In this document: piece after piece, positions 19,662 to 29,882 of the stretch | How the letters are laid out: the number at the start of each line of letters is the position of its first letter | Numbering within the stretch: position 1 is the first letter of the stretch | From: Oceanospirillales bacterium | GTDB taxonomy: Bacteria; Pseudomonadota; Gammaproteobacteria; Pseudomonadales; Balneatricaceae | Reading direction: 5' to 3' | Assembly: GCA_018223185.1 (NCBI GenBank) | Contig: JAAEYW010000018.1 | Location: 1 to 64,000, forward strand | Length of the DNA stretch: 64,000 bases | Translations under genes and position numbers: made by a program | Notes under the pieces: generated by a model | Databases searched by the model: none | What the model saw: the letters and a program-made list of their open reading frames with translations, nothing else | Told to the model about the DNA's origin: nothing

Positions 19662-20279
19662 TCAGATATAGATCAGAATCGTTACATAGTGAGCGAAACT
19701 GCCTCCAAGAACGAACAGATGCCACACCCCATGCATCCAGGGATATCGCGGGTCAAGGGCGTAGAACACAATTCCCAATGTGTAGATTATGCCGCCGGTT
19801 AGCAGCCATATGAAACCCGCCGGAAGTAGCGCTGCGAGAAGTGGTTCGATGGCCAGCAGGATTAACCAGCCCATCACAAAATACAGGGTCATTGGCAATA
19901 CCCGTTTGCCGAGCTGTGGGAACGCGTCGCGTATCAGGCCCACAGTCGCCATACTCCAGATCACAGCGAACATCCACCAACCTACAACCCCTCTCAGGGT
20001 GATTAGCGTGAAAGGGGTATAACTGCCAGCGATCAGCAAATAGATGGCCTGATGATCGAATATACGAAACATTCGTTTCGTACGTCCCGGTGGCAGCCCG
20101 TGATAGATTGTAGAGATCGAATACAGCAGCACTAATGTCGTGCCATAAATAGTGAATGACACTATGCGGAACCGATCCCCATCCTCTAGCGCGCCCAGAA
20201 TCAGTACTACGGCGCCTGCCAGTGCCAGCACGGCACCGAACAGATGTGAAATGCTGTTAAAACGTTCGCACTTGTTCAT
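19662..20279 (-). CDS. trhA: TrhA / hemolysin III family membrane protein
   Basis: A 205-residue seven-helix protein of the PAQR/HlyIII family (E. coli YqfA/TrhA). Conserved zinc-site motifs are visible: STIYH in helix 2, FDHQAIYLLIAGSYTPF, and HGVWHLFVLGGSFAHY at the C-terminus. The family has been linked to membrane-lipid or membrane-energetics homeostasis; a toxin role is not supported in most members. It stands alone with no operon partner. Confidence 0.9.
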   Translation of the reverse strand: MNKCERFNSISHLFGAVLALAGAVVLILGALEDGDRFRIVSFTIYGTTLVLLYSISTIYHGLPPGRTKRMFRIFDHQAIYLLIAGSYTPFTLITLRGVVGWWMFAVIWSMATVGLIRDAFPQLGKRVLPMTLYFVMGWLILLAIEPLLAALLPAGFIWLLTGGIIYTLGIVFYALDPRYPWMHGVWHLFVLGGSFAHYVTILIYI

Positions 20280-20425
20280 GACGGATCTATACGTTTTTTA
20301 TGTGACAGGCCCGCAGGGGCTCTATTAGCAGTTAAGCCATCTTTGCCTGCGCTGATCCTGAGAATCCCCATTGTTCGCTATCTCAGCTTAAATTCAGTTG
20401 TCTCAATCAGTTCCGTTATCTCAAC

Positions 20426-20737
20426 CTAAGTCCCGCTGTCCCACATCACATTGCAGCCCGCTTTTTGGGCTGCCTTAAGCAGCTCAATCAGAGGGAATGC
20501 CCGGTGAGAGAGACTGACACTGGGTTCGTCATCGTACCCTGACTCCTTTGTCTCTTGTGGAGACGGTATTTCAGTTGCAATGTTTTTTTCCAGGCAGGTT
20601 AATGCCGCCGGAATATCATCAGCAAGCAGGGCTCCTGGAACTGTCTGACTGTGTCCCATCATCTTAAGTAGCTTCAGGGCTACGTCGCCAAACAGGGTGA
20701 TTTTCCCGTACACGGGACAGGAAAAGGTCACTAGCAT
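20426..20737 (-). CDS. DUF1840 family protein
   Basis: A 103-residue soluble protein. The N-terminal block (LFGDVALKLLKMMGH, then VPGALLADDIPAAL) and the C-terminal block (SHRAFPLIELLKAA ... VMW) are the two conserved parts of DUF1840; the middle is a variable acidic linker. Function is unknown. A good AAGGAGA ribosome site precedes the ATG. Expressed from the minus strand, downstream-facing trhA. Confidence 0.85.
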   Translation of the reverse strand: MLVTFSCPVYGKITLFGDVALKLLKMMGHSQTVPGALLADDIPAALTCLEKNIATEIPSPQETKESGYDDEPSVSLSHRAFPLIELLKAAQKAGCNVMWDSGT

Positions 20738-21463
20738 CGTTATCTCCTTTGTTGCGTTCAGTCACATGTTGCCGCTGATGGCTACTCTGGAGCTCTGTTG
20801 ATTATCTCGCTACAGCCGATGGCTTGGTTTGAGACATTCAGTCAGTTTTGTTTTTTGCGGTTAATTTTTACCCGTTATATCGTCACAGGACAAAACTTGA
20901 CCGGATTCTCCCGGGGCCATGGCTGCGTTTGCTTATAGCATCCTGAATCAGAGGCCGTTATCAGCACATTTTTGGATATCTATTTATTCTGGCAATTACC
21001 CGGTTATCCGATTGCTGCTTATCTTTAGCGCTTATTACTGACTTCCCAAATTCAAACAGAGTCTCAGATTTCAGGGTACGTGCGATAACCCGTGGACTTC
21101 ATTGATGCTGGCTTTATGGGATGACAGACGGCAGAAGCTACTTTTTCCAACCCCGGATCGTATTCCATGAAGGCTCCTCTCGGGTGTCCAGCTTAACGTT
21201 ACCCTTCAGTTATTATAGCTGGCTATTATCGGGTAACTATTTGAGCTGGACAGATATCAACCATTACTATCCTGCTCCAGTGGGGTGAGGTTAAATAAGT
21301 CTGCGCGCATCATTGGCCCTTTCTGTCGGCGGGTGTACATAATGCGGCTCGTCCCGGCAGTCGCAGGTGAAGCATGTTAAAATCTGTGTCGGGCGGGCTT
21401 TTTTGTAATCTCCGACCTGTATCAGTGCATTTGCAATCCTGGATTTTTGGACATATTCAACAC
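20738..21463. other. Long gene-free gap before tadA
   Basis: No protein gene is supported in this 726-base gap, which is long for this genome. It contains a 66-base imperfect inverted repeat (listed) and otherwise featureless AT-rich sequence. It marks the right border of the accessory block. Confidence 0.55.
21186..21251. repeat. 66-base two-part inverted repeat
   Basis: Outer arms GTCCAGCT (21186-21193) and AGCTGGAC (21244-21251) and inner arms GTTACCC (21198-21204) and GGGTAAC (21231-21237) pair, separated by small internal loops of 4 and 6 bases. There is no T-run. It could be a structured RNA element or a palindromic insertion remnant. Confidence 0.55.
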
Positions 21464-21973
21464 ATGAATGAGAATAACGATTTACACTGGATGACATATG
21501 CGCTGCAACTGGCGCAACAGGCTGCTGATGTCGGAGAGGTGCCGGTTGGCGCGGTTGTGGTATTGGATGATAAGGTGATTGGCGAGGGTTGGAATCAGCC
21601 GATTTCCGGTCATGATCCCACTGCTCATGCTGAGATTATGGCACTGCGTGATGCTGCTGCGAAGATTGGTAATTATCGTCTTTCCGGAGCGACGCTCTAT
21701 GTCACTATTGAACCTTGTACTATGTGCGCCGGAGCGATTATTCATGCCCGGATTAAACGGGTGGTGTTTGGTGCGACTGAGCCTAAGGCGGGTGCCGTCA
21801 TTAGTAACGCTCTGTTATTTGATCAGAGCTGGCTGAATCACTGGCCGGAATATCAGGGGGGAGTGCTGGCTGATGCATGCAGTGCTGCCATTAGTGCGTT
21901 TTTTCGTCACCGCCGGGAAGAAAAAAAGGCTGAAAAAGAGCGGGCTAAAGCTGAGGCAGACTCTTCGAAGTAA
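21464..21973 (+). CDS. tadA: tRNA-specific adenosine deaminase
   Basis: Deaminates A34 to inosine in the anticodon of tRNA-Arg(ACG). The zinc site is His55-Ala-Glu57 plus Cys85 and Cys88 in PCTMCAG. The frame is open upstream to 21374, but the ATG at 21464 (MNENNDLHWM) gives the usual start of the family; ~169 residues, with a charged Lys/Glu-rich tail. It heads the conserved tadA-mltF-purL neighbourhood. Confidence 0.94.
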   Translation: MNENNDLHWMTYALQLAQQAADVGEVPVGAVVVLDDKVIGEGWNQPISGHDPTAHAEIMALRDAAAKIGNYRLSGATLYVTIEPCTMCAGAIIHARIKRVVFGATEPKAGAVISNALLFDQSWLNHWPEYQGGVLADACSAAISAFFRHRREEKKAEKERAKAEADSSK

Positions 21974-22050
21974 AGTGTTTGCCGGACCTCGTTTGTTTGT
22001 CTGCCAGCAGTAGGGCTGCGTTGATGAGTGGTCGTCTGCTCTGCTGATGA

Positions 22051-23565
22051 TCAGAGGGCTGAAGGGATAGTGTCAATCATCTCTTTTACCGCTTCTTCAC
22101 CTTTATCAAGGCTGCTACCCGGCATAACAATTTCGCCCTCATTTTCGGCCGGACTGATTGATGGCTTAGCTGCTTCTATTCTGGCTTTGCGAAGTTCCCA
22201 GTCGAGCAGGTCATAGTAGTTGCGGATGTTTTTAACATAGAGCACTGGCTCGTAGCCCCGGGCATAGCCGTGACGAACTGTCTGATAATATTCTTTCTGG
22301 GTAAGCAGCGGCAGAAACTCTTTTACATTGCTCCATTTATCAGGATCTCTGCCTGCCCTGGCGGTCAGTACACGAGCATCTTCAAGATGCCCGTAGCCGA
22401 TATTATAGGAGGCCAGGGAAAACCAGATCCGGTCCTTCCCCTGAATTCTGTCAGGGATTTTAGCCATCACTTTTTTCAGGTAGTGGGCTCCACCTATCAC
22501 GCTTTTTATCGGGTCTGTCCGGTCTTTTATACCAACCTCTTTAGCGGCCGCCTGAGTCAGCATCATAATACCTTTAACTCCTGTGGGTGATACGGCTTTA
22601 GGGTTCCAGTGTGACTCCTGATAGGCTATCGATGCCAGAAGCCGCCAGTCAATATCGGTTTCCTGTTCTGCCATCATGAAATATTGTTCAAGTTTACAAA
22701 AGCGTGTTTCCAGATCGGATCGAAACGTTTCTATATCTACATAACCTAGACGGGTTTGTCGGGTCAGGTATTTCTTCTTTAGTTTAACCAGTAGTTCCTG
22801 GGTGGCGGGCAGTTCAAAAAAACGTCGGGTCGCGCGTTGCAGGCTCTGGTCATTCTGCTTTATTAAAAGCCAGGCTACCGGCACAGGTTTGCTGAGGGCC
22901 AGTGATTTTTTAAGACCCGGAAAATAGGATTTCTGAGCGTCGAAGACAAGATCGTCACTGACGGTATAGTCGATCTCCTGTTCATACACATCTTCAAGGA
23001 GCTCGGTGACGTTACTGGTAGTTGTTTCCTGCCATTTAAGGACGCTGGAAGTCTGTCTCAGGGTGCGTAACAGTTCCGCATGGCTGCTATTGGCAATTAC
23101 CTTGATACTCTTATTCTCAAGATCAGCGATGGTTTTTGGTGCAGGCTTGCCCTGAGTCACCCGGTAGATCAGGGTCGGCGTTGAATAAGCGTAAGCAGGG
23201 GAGAAACGGAAGTTCTCTTTACGCTCCTCGGTTATGGTCAGTCCGGCTGCGGCAATATGGGCGCTGCGATTTTGCACCAGGGTAAATATCTCGCCAAAGG
23301 TATCCGGGATAATCAGTTCAAGTTCTACTCCCAGATAATCAGCGAAGGCTTTCAGTAGTTCATATTCAAAACCAGTGGGTTTGCCGTTGTTGTCCTGATA
23401 GTAGGTTGTCGGTGTATTGCGGGTGGCAACCCTGAGTATGCCGGTTTTTTTGATGGCATCAATCTGGCTGTGATTACTCTGGTTGAAGAGGTACAAAGCG
23501 ATAAAAAGTGATGCTGAAATCAGCAGGAAAAGTAGCTCTTTAACGTGAAAAAAATTTATTCGCAT
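22051..23565 (-). CDS. mltF: Membrane-bound lytic murein transglycosylase F
   Basis: A 504-residue cell-wall enzyme. Residues 10-27 are a hydrophobic signal/anchor, residues about 40-265 form a periplasmic solute-binding-like domain (SBP_bac_3), and residues about 295-450 form the SLT domain with Glu317 in YQESHWNPKAVSPTG as catalytic acid. It cleaves peptidoglycan glycan strands to 1,6-anhydro ends, feeding recycling. It diverges from purL, with a 112-base gap. Confidence 0.94.
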   Translation of the reverse strand: MRINFFHVKELLFLLISASLFIALYLFNQSNHSQIDAIKKTGILRVATRNTPTTYYQDNNGKPTGFEYELLKAFADYLGVELELIIPDTFGEIFTLVQNRSAHIAAAGLTITEERKENFRFSPAYAYSTPTLIYRVTQGKPAPKTIADLENKSIKVIANSSHAELLRTLRQTSSVLKWQETTTSNVTELLEDVYEQEIDYTVSDDLVFDAQKSYFPGLKKSLALSKPVPVAWLLIKQNDQSLQRATRRFFELPATQELLVKLKKKYLTRQTRLGYVDIETFRSDLETRFCKLEQYFMMAEQETDIDWRLLASIAYQESHWNPKAVSPTGVKGIMMLTQAAAKEVGIKDRTDPIKSVIGGAHYLKKVMAKIPDRIQGKDRIWFSLASYNIGYGHLEDARVLTARAGRDPDKWSNVKEFLPLLTQKEYYQTVRHGYARGYEPVLYVKNIRNYYDLLDWELRKARIEAAKPSISPAENEGEIVMPGSSLDKGEEAVKEMIDTIPSAL

Positions 23566-23646
23566 AAGAAATGGGGCTTTTTCTGGTAACTAATCCGCTA
23601 TTTCAGTAAAATTCGAGCTTAATTTTCTCCTACATACAACCTATCT

Positions 23647-23677
23647 GTTAGACACACTCAAGAGGCTTGAAACTAAC
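23647..23677 (+). promoter_or_regulatory. Hairpin enclosing the purL ribosome site
   Basis: GTTAG (23647-23651) pairs with CTAAC (23673-23677) and CAAG (23659-23662) with CTTG (23666-23669); the structure ends at the base before the purL ATG. The only Shine-Dalgarno-like sequence, AAGAGG, is in the inner stem and loop. Folding could therefore control translation. Suggested by pairing only. Confidence 0.35.
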
Positions 23678-26600
23678 ATGCTGGTACTGCGTGGAGCGCC
23701 TGCTCTTTCTGCTTTTCGTCACGATAAGCTGCTGTCTGCCCTGAAATCCCGAATTGCCCACATCACCGGTGTTTATGGTGAGTTTATGCATTTCGCTGAT
23801 CTGGAAAATAACCTGTCTGATCAGGAGCATAACACGCTGGAGCGTATCCTTTGCTACGGCCCTAAAGCTAAAGTGGAAGAGCCTTCAGGTCAATTGATTT
23901 TAGTTGTGCCCCGTCCGGGTACTATCTCTCCGTGGTCGTCCAAAGCGACCGATATAGCCAGAAACTGTGGCTTACAGAGTATCCATCGTCTGGAACGCGG
24001 GACTGCCTATTTTGTGCAGTCGGAGCAACCACTGAACGATGCTGAGCTGGATCAGGTTCGTGCTGAACTGCATGACCGGATGGTTGAGGCCACCCTTGAC
24101 AGTGTGGATGAAGCGGCGCAGCTGTTCCGTGCCGATCAGCCTGCACCACTGACGCTGGTGGATATTCTGGCTGGGGGTCGTGATGCCCTGGTAACCGCAA
24201 ATACCGACCTGGGTCTGGCGCTGGCGGACGATGAGATTGATTATCTGGTCGAAAGCTTTACCGAACTGGGGCGTAATCCGGCGGATGTTGAGCTGATGAT
24301 GTTTGCGCAGGCTAACTCTGAGCACTGCAGACACAAGATCTTCAATGCGTCCTGGGATATTGACGGTGAAGCACAGGACAAATCTCTGTTTGCTATGATC
24401 CGCAATACCAATGAGCTGGGTGGTGAGAATATTCTTTCTGCTTATTCTGATAATGCTGCGGTGATGGTGGGCTCTGAAGCGGGGCGTTTCTTCCCAAATC
24501 CTGCCACGAAAGAATACAGTTACCATCAGGAGAGCATAGAGATCCTGATGAAGGTGGAGACTCATAACCATCCTACTGCCATTGCACCTCACTCCGGTGC
24601 TGCGACGGGGTCTGGTGGAGAGATTCGTGACGAAGGCGCCACTGGTAAGGGCTCTAAACCAAAAGCAGGCCTGACCGGCTTTACTGTTTCAGATCTTAAG
24701 ATTCCTGGCTTTGTTCAGCCGTGGGAGTCCGATTACGGCAAACCTGAGCGGATCGTATCTGCGCTGGATATTATGCTGGAAGGTCCAATCGGCGGAGCAG
24801 CGTTCAATAACGAATTTGGTCGTCCGGCGCTGAATGGCTATTTCCGTACCTTTGAACAGAAGGTTAACGGCGCGGCGGGTGACGAGGTCCGTGGTTATCA
24901 TAAGCCGATCATGATTGCCGGTGGTTATGGCAACATCCGCACCGATCACGTTGATAAGGGTGAGATTGAGGTTGGTGCTAAACTGATCTGTCTCGGTGGC
25001 CCGGCTATGCAGATCGGTCTGGGTGGTGGTGCTGCCTCTTCAATGTCTTCCGGTACCTCTTCAGCGGATCTTGATTTTGCATCTGTGCAGCGGGATAACC
25101 CTGAGCTGGAACGCCGCTGTCAGGAAGTTATTGATCAGTGCTGGCAGCAGGGGGATACAAACCCTATCGCCTTTATTCATGATGTGGGAGCCGGTGGTCT
25201 GTCCAACGCTTTTCCTGAACTGGTTAAAGATGGCGGCCGTGGCGGAAACTTCGAGCTGCGTAAAGTTAATAATGATGAACCCGGCATGTCACCGCTGGCG
25301 ATCTGGTGTAACGAAGCGCAGGAGCGTTATGTGCTTGCGGTTATGCCAGAGGATATGGCTCGGTTTGAAGCGATCTGTGCCCGTGAGCGTTGTCCTTATG
25401 CAATTGTGGGTACTGCCACCGATGAGAAGCATCTGACGCTGAGTGATTCCCATTTTGGTAATAAGCCGGTCGATTTGCCGATGAGCGTGCTGTTTGGTAA
25501 ACCACCAAAAATGCACCGTTCAGTTAATCGCATCAGTTATGAAGTCCCGGCTTTTGATGCCAGCGGTATCAATCTGAAAGAAGCGGCTGACCGGGTTCTG
25601 AAACTGCCCGCAGTTGCTTCAAAATCATTCCTGATTACTATTGGCGATCGTTCTATTACCGGTCAGGTTGCCCGTGATCAGATGGTTGGTCCCTGGCAGG
25701 TGCCGGTGGCTGACTGTGCTGTGACGACAGCATCGTTTGATACCTGTGCCGGTGAGGCGATGGCGATGGGCGAGCGTACACCGCTGGCACTGGTCGATTC
25801 TCCGGCTTCTGGCCGGATGGCGGTGGGAGAAACCGTAACTAACCTGGCAGCAGCCCGGATCGGCGATATTATCGATATCAAACTCTCAGCCAACTGGATG
25901 TGTGCCGCAGGCCACCCGGGTGAAGATGAAAAGTTATACGACACCGTTAAAGCGGTGGGTATGGAGCTGTGTCCACAACTGGGGATTACTATCCCGGTGG
26001 GTAAGGATTCCATGTCGATGCGTACTGTCTGGAATGATGAGGGTGAGGATAAGTCTGTTACGGCACCTACCTCTCTGATTATTACCGGTTTTGCACCGGT
26101 ATTGGATGTACGTAAGACACTTACACCGCAGCTGCGAACTGATATTGAAGAGACCGACCTGATCCTGCTGGATCTGGGTAACGGGAAAAACCGTCTGGGT
26201 CTTTCTGCGCTGGCGCAGGTGTTCAACGAAGTGGGTCAGGATGTGCCTGATGTTGATGACCCTGAACAGCTGGTGGCTTTCTTTACTGCTATACAAGAGC
26301 TGAACGAGCAGGGGCTGCTGCTGGCATACCATGATCGTTCAGACGGCGGTTTGTTTACTACGATTGCAGAGATGGCGTTTGCCGGACATACCGGTGTTGA
26401 TATCAATCTTGATATGCTGGCAACCGATAGCACTGAATTTGCGGCGGCTCTGTTTGCTGAAGAGCTGGGTGCGGTTATTCAGGTCAGACGGGAAGATATC
26501 CAGAGCGTCCTGACTGAATTGAATGCAGCCGGTCTGGCAGAGATTACTAAGGTGATCGGCTCGGTCAACCTGGATGATGAGTTGCGTGTTCATTTTGATG

Positions 26601-27580
26601 ATGACGAGATCTACTCTGAGTCCCGCACAACACTGCAGCGTGCCTGGGCTGAAACCTCCTACCGTATGCAATCCCTGCGCGATAACTCTGAGTGTGCACA
26701 GCAGGAGTTCGACGTACTACTGGATAAGCAGAATCCTGGACTCAGTGCCGAACTGACCTTTGATCAGAATGACAATGTGGCTGCGCCCTTTATTCAGACC
26801 GGTGTGCGCCCGCAGATGGCCATTATCCGCGAGCAGGGTGTGAACGGTCAGATAGAGATGGGTGCCGCATTTGATCGGGCCGGTTTTGCTGCTGTGGATG
26901 TTCATATGAGTGATATTCTCGAAGGCAGGGTCGATCTGGAGCGCTTTAAAGGTCTGGTTGCCTGTGGTGGCTTCTCCTACGGTGATGTTCTGGGAGCGGG
27001 TGAAGGCTGGGCTAAGTCGGTTCTGTTTAACGCTCGTGCACGGGATCAGTTCCAGGGATTCTTTAATCGGGAAGATACGTTCGCACTGGGTATCTGTAAC
27101 GGCTGTCAGATGCTGTCTAACCTGCATGAGCTGATTCCGGGTGCAGATCTCTGGCCGCATTTTGTCCGCAATATGTCAGAGCAGTTTGAAGCGCGTGTCG
27201 CCATGGTTGAAGTACAGGATAGCCGGTCAGTATTCCTTCAGGGGATGGCGGGTTCCCGGATGCCAATCGCAGTTGCTCATGGTGAAGGCCGGGCAGAATT
27301 TGCCGATCAGGCTCATCTGACAAATCTGCAGGGCTCTGGTGCTGTTGCGCTGCGTTATGTGGATAACTATGGTCAGGTTACAGAGAAGTATCCTGCTAAC
27401 CCGAATGGTTCGCCAAACGGTATCACCGGAGTTACAACGACCGATGGCCGGGTGACTATCATGATGCCACATCCAGAGCGGGTGTTCCGTGCAGTAACAA
27501 ACAGCTGGGCTCCGGCTGAGTGGGATGAAGATGGCGCCTGGATGCGGATGTTCCGTAATGCCCGGGTCTGGGTAGGCTAG
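23678..27580 (+). CDS. purL: Phosphoribosylformylglycinamidine synthase (large type)
   Basis: Converts FGAR plus glutamine and ATP to FGAM in purine synthesis. At 1300 residues it is the single-chain gammaproteobacterial form: N-terminal PurS-like part, two AIR-synthase-like halves ([16 protein letters not shown] near residue 290), and a C-terminal glutaminase with Cys1140 in GICNGCQ and His1265/Glu1267 in MPHPERVF. It is monocistronic with a strong terminator. Confidence 0.97.
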   Translation: MLVLRGAPALSAFRHDKLLSALKSRIAHITGVYGEFMHFADLENNLSDQEHNTLERILCYGPKAKVEEPSGQLILVVPRPGTISPWSSKATDIARNCGLQSIHRLERGTAYFVQSEQPLNDAELDQVRAELHDRMVEATLDSVDEAAQLFRADQPAPLTLVDILAGGRDALVTANTDLGLALADDEIDYLVESFTELGRNPADVELMMFAQANSEHCRHKIFNASWDIDGEAQDKSLFAMIRNTNELGGENILSAYSDNAAVMVGSEAGRFFPNPATKEYSYHQESIEILMKVETHNHPTAIAPHSGAATGSGGEIRDEGATGKGSKPKAGLTGFTVSDLKIPGFVQPWESDYGKPERIVSALDIMLEGPIGGAAFNNEFGRPALNGYFRTFEQKVNGAAGDEVRGYHKPIMIAGGYGNIRTDHVDKGEIEVGAKLICLGGPAMQIGLGGGAASSMSSGTSSADLDFASVQRDNPELERRCQEVIDQCWQQGDTNPIAFIHDVGAGGLSNAFPELVKDGGRGGNFELRKVNNDEPGMSPLAIWCNEAQERYVLAVMPEDMARFEAICARERCPYAIVGTATDEKHLTLSDSHFGNKPVDLPMSVLFGKPPKMHRSVNRISYEVPAFDASGINLKEAADRVLKLPAVASKSFLITIGDRSITGQVARDQMVGPWQVPVADCAVTTASFDTCAGEAMAMGERTPLALVDSPASGRMAVGETVTNLAAARIGDIIDIKLSANWMCAAGHPGEDEKLYDTVKAVGMELCPQLGITIPVGKDSMSMRTVWNDEGEDKSVTAPTSLIITGFAPVLDVRKTLTPQLRTDIEETDLILLDLGNGKNRLGLSALAQVFNEVGQDVPDVDDPEQLVAFFTAIQELNEQGLLLAYHDRSDGGLFTTIAEMAFAGHTGVDINLDMLATDSTEFAAALFAEELGAVIQVRREDIQSVLTELNAAGLAEITKVIGSVNLDDELRVHFDDDEIYSESRTTLQRAWAETSYRMQSLRDNSECAQQEFDVLLDKQNPGLSAELTFDQNDNVAAPFIQTGVRPQMAIIREQGVNGQIEMGAAFDRAGFAAVDVHMSDILEGRVDLERFKGLVACGGFSYGDVLGAGEGWAKSVLFNARARDQFQGFFNREDTFALGICNGCQMLSNLHELIPGADLWPHFVRNMSEQFEARVAMVEVQDSRSVFLQGMAGSRMPIAVAHGEGRAEFADQAHLTNLQGSGAVALRYVDNYGQVTEKYPANPNGSPNGITGVTTTDGRVTIMMPHPERVFRAVTNSWAPAEWDEDGAWMRMFRNARVWVG

Positions 27581-27596
27581 TCAGTTAATTAAACAT

Positions 27597-27620
27597 AAAG
27601 CGCCTTCGGGCGCTTTTTTT
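27597..27620 (+). terminator. purL terminator
   Basis: AGCGCC, TTCG tetraloop, GGCGCT (27599-27614), followed by TTTTTT. Confidence 0.92.
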
Positions 27621-27685
27621 ATATGTATATTATTTCCCGGGTAAAAAATAGAGTGTTTGTGATTTAGCTACTGTCTGCGAGGGTG

Positions 27686-28042
27686 TTAATTTTTCAAAGG
27701 AAGATCCAGCTTCCACCATGCCAGCATACCGCCCTTTAATTCCATAGCATTGAACCCTGCCTTAATAAATTTGCGGGTTGCGGGTTTGCTGCGATGGGCT
27801 GAGAGACAGATACAGAGAATTGGTTTATCGGTGGGCAGTCCGTTCATCCGGTCATACCTGAGGCTGTGAAGCGGGATTGATATGGCGCCGGGGATATGAC
27901 TTTTATTAAACTCCTGTGGCGTACGGACATCAATAAGCAGGTACTGTTCCAAATCCTGGGCTGCATAGTCCGGTGTGACTGAGGGCACCTGTCCAAAGGG
28001 AAGCCAGCTGAGCCAGCCGGGTATGCCTTTCCTGATAATCAT
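27686..28042 (-). CDS. Single-domain rhodanese-like protein
   Basis: A 118-residue protein with a rhodanese fold: LIDVRTPQEFNKSHIPGAISIP, and the active loop CLSAHRS with Cys79 and Arg84 present. It should be able to carry persulfide sulfur, but acceptor and pathway cannot be inferred. No signal peptide is clear; the first 20 residues are moderately hydrophobic. Monocistronic, convergent with purL. Confidence 0.85.
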   Translation of the reverse strand: MIIRKGIPGWLSWLPFGQVPSVTPDYAAQDLEQYLLIDVRTPQEFNKSHIPGAISIPLHSLRYDRMNGLPTDKPILCICLSAHRSKPATRKFIKAGFNAMELKGGMLAWWKLDLPLKN

Positions 28043-28140
28043 CAGTGTACAGGGAGTGTTATTTGATTCAGGGAAGTGTTTTCTGGCTGTTGATTAACAG
28101 CTCCGGTCATGTTGTTCATAGCTTCTGTCCTTCTCAGGTA

Positions 28141-28188
28141 TAAAAAAGCCGGTTAACCGCAGCATAGAATATGGCGGTAACCGGCTTG
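28141..28188 (-). terminator. Terminator of the OmpA-family gene
   Basis: A long stem (AAGCCGGTTAACCGC at 28146-28160 with GCGGTAACCGGCTT at 28174-28187, one bulge) followed on the minus strand by TTTTTT. Confidence 0.88.
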
Positions 28189-28238
28189 TATCAGACTTTG
28201 CTGCTATATAACAACTAAAGTCCGGATGTCAGTTCATA

Positions 28239-28862
28239 TTACTGCTGAACTTTGATCTGCTTCTGTCCGCTGATAGTTACTTCTACACGACGGTTCTCTC
28301 TCAGGCATGCCTTGCGGGAAGAGCCTGCATCAGTACAGTCTTTAACAGGGTTCGCTTCACCGAAGGAGTAAGAAACAACCTTGTCTGTTTCGATACCTGC
28401 TTCAACCAGAGCAGCATTTACTGCCTCAGCGCGGCGCTTGGACAGAGCATCGTTGTAGGCGTTAGTGCCGATAGAGTCGGTGTAACCTTTCAGCTCGATA
28501 GAGTTCAGTTTAGCCAGTGAACCCACGTAGTTTACGATAGGGGTGACATCAGTTACTTTGCTGCTATCGAAGTCGAAATAAATGATGTGACTCTCTTGAG
28601 CGTCAACCATCTTCATAACCATTGTCGGTGCTGGAGCTGGCATTGGAGCAGGTGCTGCTACAGGAGCTGCTTCTGCGCCGCACTCAACGGTCATATCATC
28701 TTCAGTCCAGTAACCGTGCTGCCAGCATTCGCCGTAACCGGTTTTCCAAACGGTGTCAGCAGCGTTTGTCGCATAACCTGCATTGGTCGGGTGAGCGTTA
28801 GCGACTGCAGAGATTCCCATTGACAGTGCCAGGGCGGTAGAGAGTGCAAGTTTCTTCATCAT
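28239..28862 (-). CDS. OmpA-family outer-membrane/peptidoglycan-binding protein
   Basis: About 207 residues. A signal peptide (MMKKLALSTALALSMG ... ANA) leads to a short mature N-terminus with two cysteines (GYGECWQHGYW and VECG), a Pro/Ala-rich hinge (about 65-80), and a C-terminal OmpA domain whose NALSKRRAEAV and RRVEVTI regions bind peptidoglycan. Two further cysteines (DCTDAGSSRKACLRENRR) suit a disulfide. No transmembrane beta-barrel is present, so it is a barrel-less OmpA relative. Start chosen as the ATG five bases after AAGGA; the adjacent ATG is possible. Confidence 0.9.
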   Translation of the reverse strand: MMKKLALSTALALSMGISAVANAHPTNAGYATNAADTVWKTGYGECWQHGYWTEDDMTVECGAEAAPVAAPAPMPAPAPTMVMKMVDAQESHIIYFDFDSSKVTDVTPIVNYVGSLAKLNSIELKGYTDSIGTNAYNDALSKRRAEAVNAALVEAGIETDKVVSYSFGEANPVKDCTDAGSSRKACLRENRRVEVTISGQKQIKVQQ

Positions 28863-28902
28863 ATACATCCTTATGTTTTAATTTTCAGCTATTGTTGGCT
28901 AT

Positions 28903-28911
28903 TTATACCAG
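28903..28911 (-). promoter_or_regulatory. Candidate extended -10 promoter
   Basis: On the minus strand the bases read TGGTATAAA, a TGn-extended -10 element about 40 bases before the OmpA-family start. No good -35 box is seen. Confidence 0.4.
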
Positions 28912-28975
28912 CTTAACCTGAACCTAAGTTAAACAGAGTGTTTCAATTATGGGTATTTAAGCCTAAAAAGCGACA

Positions 28976-29275
28976 TTATGGTAAAACTTTTTTGTATGGT
29001 TTTACCGTCACCTGTCGATAAACCCCCGCTTTTTTATATGGATCCTGGTCTGCCCAGGACTGAGCCTGTGGTAAAGATGCAAACTCAGCAATTACCAGAC
29101 TGCCAGTAAAGCCGGCAGGACCCGGATCTTCACTATCAATTGCCGGGTGAGGCCCGGCAACCAGAAGCCTTCCTTCATCACGCAGGGCTTCAAGGCGGGC
29201 CAGATGGTCGGGTCTTGCGGCCATGCGTTGTTCAAGTGTTCCGGGTTCATCTTCGCAGATAATGGCGTAAAACAT
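28976..29275 (-). CDS. yciI: YciI family protein
   Basis: A 99-residue ferredoxin-like dimeric protein. The conserved His24 (RPDHLARL), GRLLVAGP and DPYKKAGVY motifs are present. Function of YciI is not established. It is ten bases downstream of yciB on the same strand, forming a yciB-yciI pair as in E. coli. Confidence 0.92.
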   Translation of the reverse strand: MFYAIICEDEPGTLEQRMAARPDHLARLEALRDEGRLLVAGPHPAIDSEDPGPAGFTGSLVIAEFASLPQAQSWADQDPYKKAGVYRQVTVKPYKKVLP

Positions 29276-29285
29276 TATGACATCC

Positions 29286-29843
29286 TTAATTTTCGCTTTG
29301 ATTCTCGTTGTTGTCAGGTTTTATGTGCTTAGATATATAAAAACCCTGCAGCAGAATGAAGACCAGTGTCAGGCCCAGCATACCGAATAATTTAAAATTA
29401 ACCCACGTCTCCTCACTCATAGTATAGGCTACGTACAGGTTTACAGCACCCAGGATAAGGTAGAAGATAATCCAGGCAATGTTCAGCTGCTTCCAGGCCT
29501 GAGGGGGCATCTCAATTGTGCCGCCCATCAGGCGCTGGATAATCGTTTTGTTACCAATAAACTGACTTCCCAGAAAGGCCAGGGCAAACAACCATGTAAC
29601 TACGGTAGGTTTCCACTGAATAAAGGTTTTGTCCTGAAACAGGACCGTAGCCCCGCCCAGTACAACAACTAATCCTAGGGTGACCAGTTGAATCATCTCT
29701 ATCTTATGGGTCTTGATCCAGGTGTAGAGCATCTGTAACAGGGTTGCAGGAATCAGAACGGCTGTCGCCAGAATAATATCATCGGTGCTTTTATAGACAA
29801 TAAAGAAGATAATGACCGGTAGAAAATCCAGAAGTAGTTTCAT
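29286..29843 (-). CDS. yciB: Inner-membrane-spanning protein YciB (septation protein A family)
   Basis: A 185-residue protein with five to six hydrophobic helices, beginning [18 protein letters not shown], the family hallmark, with FFxxxK-type motifs and a WVNFKLFG segment. YciB family members are implicated in envelope integrity and cell length. No clear Shine-Dalgarno is visible before the ATG. Divergent from the rnm gene. Confidence 0.93.
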   Translation of the reverse strand: MKLLLDFLPVIIFFIVYKSTDDIILATAVLIPATLLQMLYTWIKTHKIEMIQLVTLGLVVVLGGATVLFQDKTFIQWKPTVVTWLFALAFLGSQFIGNKTIIQRLMGGTIEMPPQAWKQLNIAWIIFYLILGAVNLYVAYTMSEETWVNFKLFGMLGLTLVFILLQGFYISKHIKPDNNENQSEN

Positions 29844-29882
29844 AACAACATTTTTTTAGTTAGCAAGTGGATCGATTATAGA

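Noticed and set aside
20381-20423. Three TCTCA-containing near-repeats before DUF1840 end
   Set aside because: Spacing is irregular (20 and 18 bases) and similarity too low to call a repeat.
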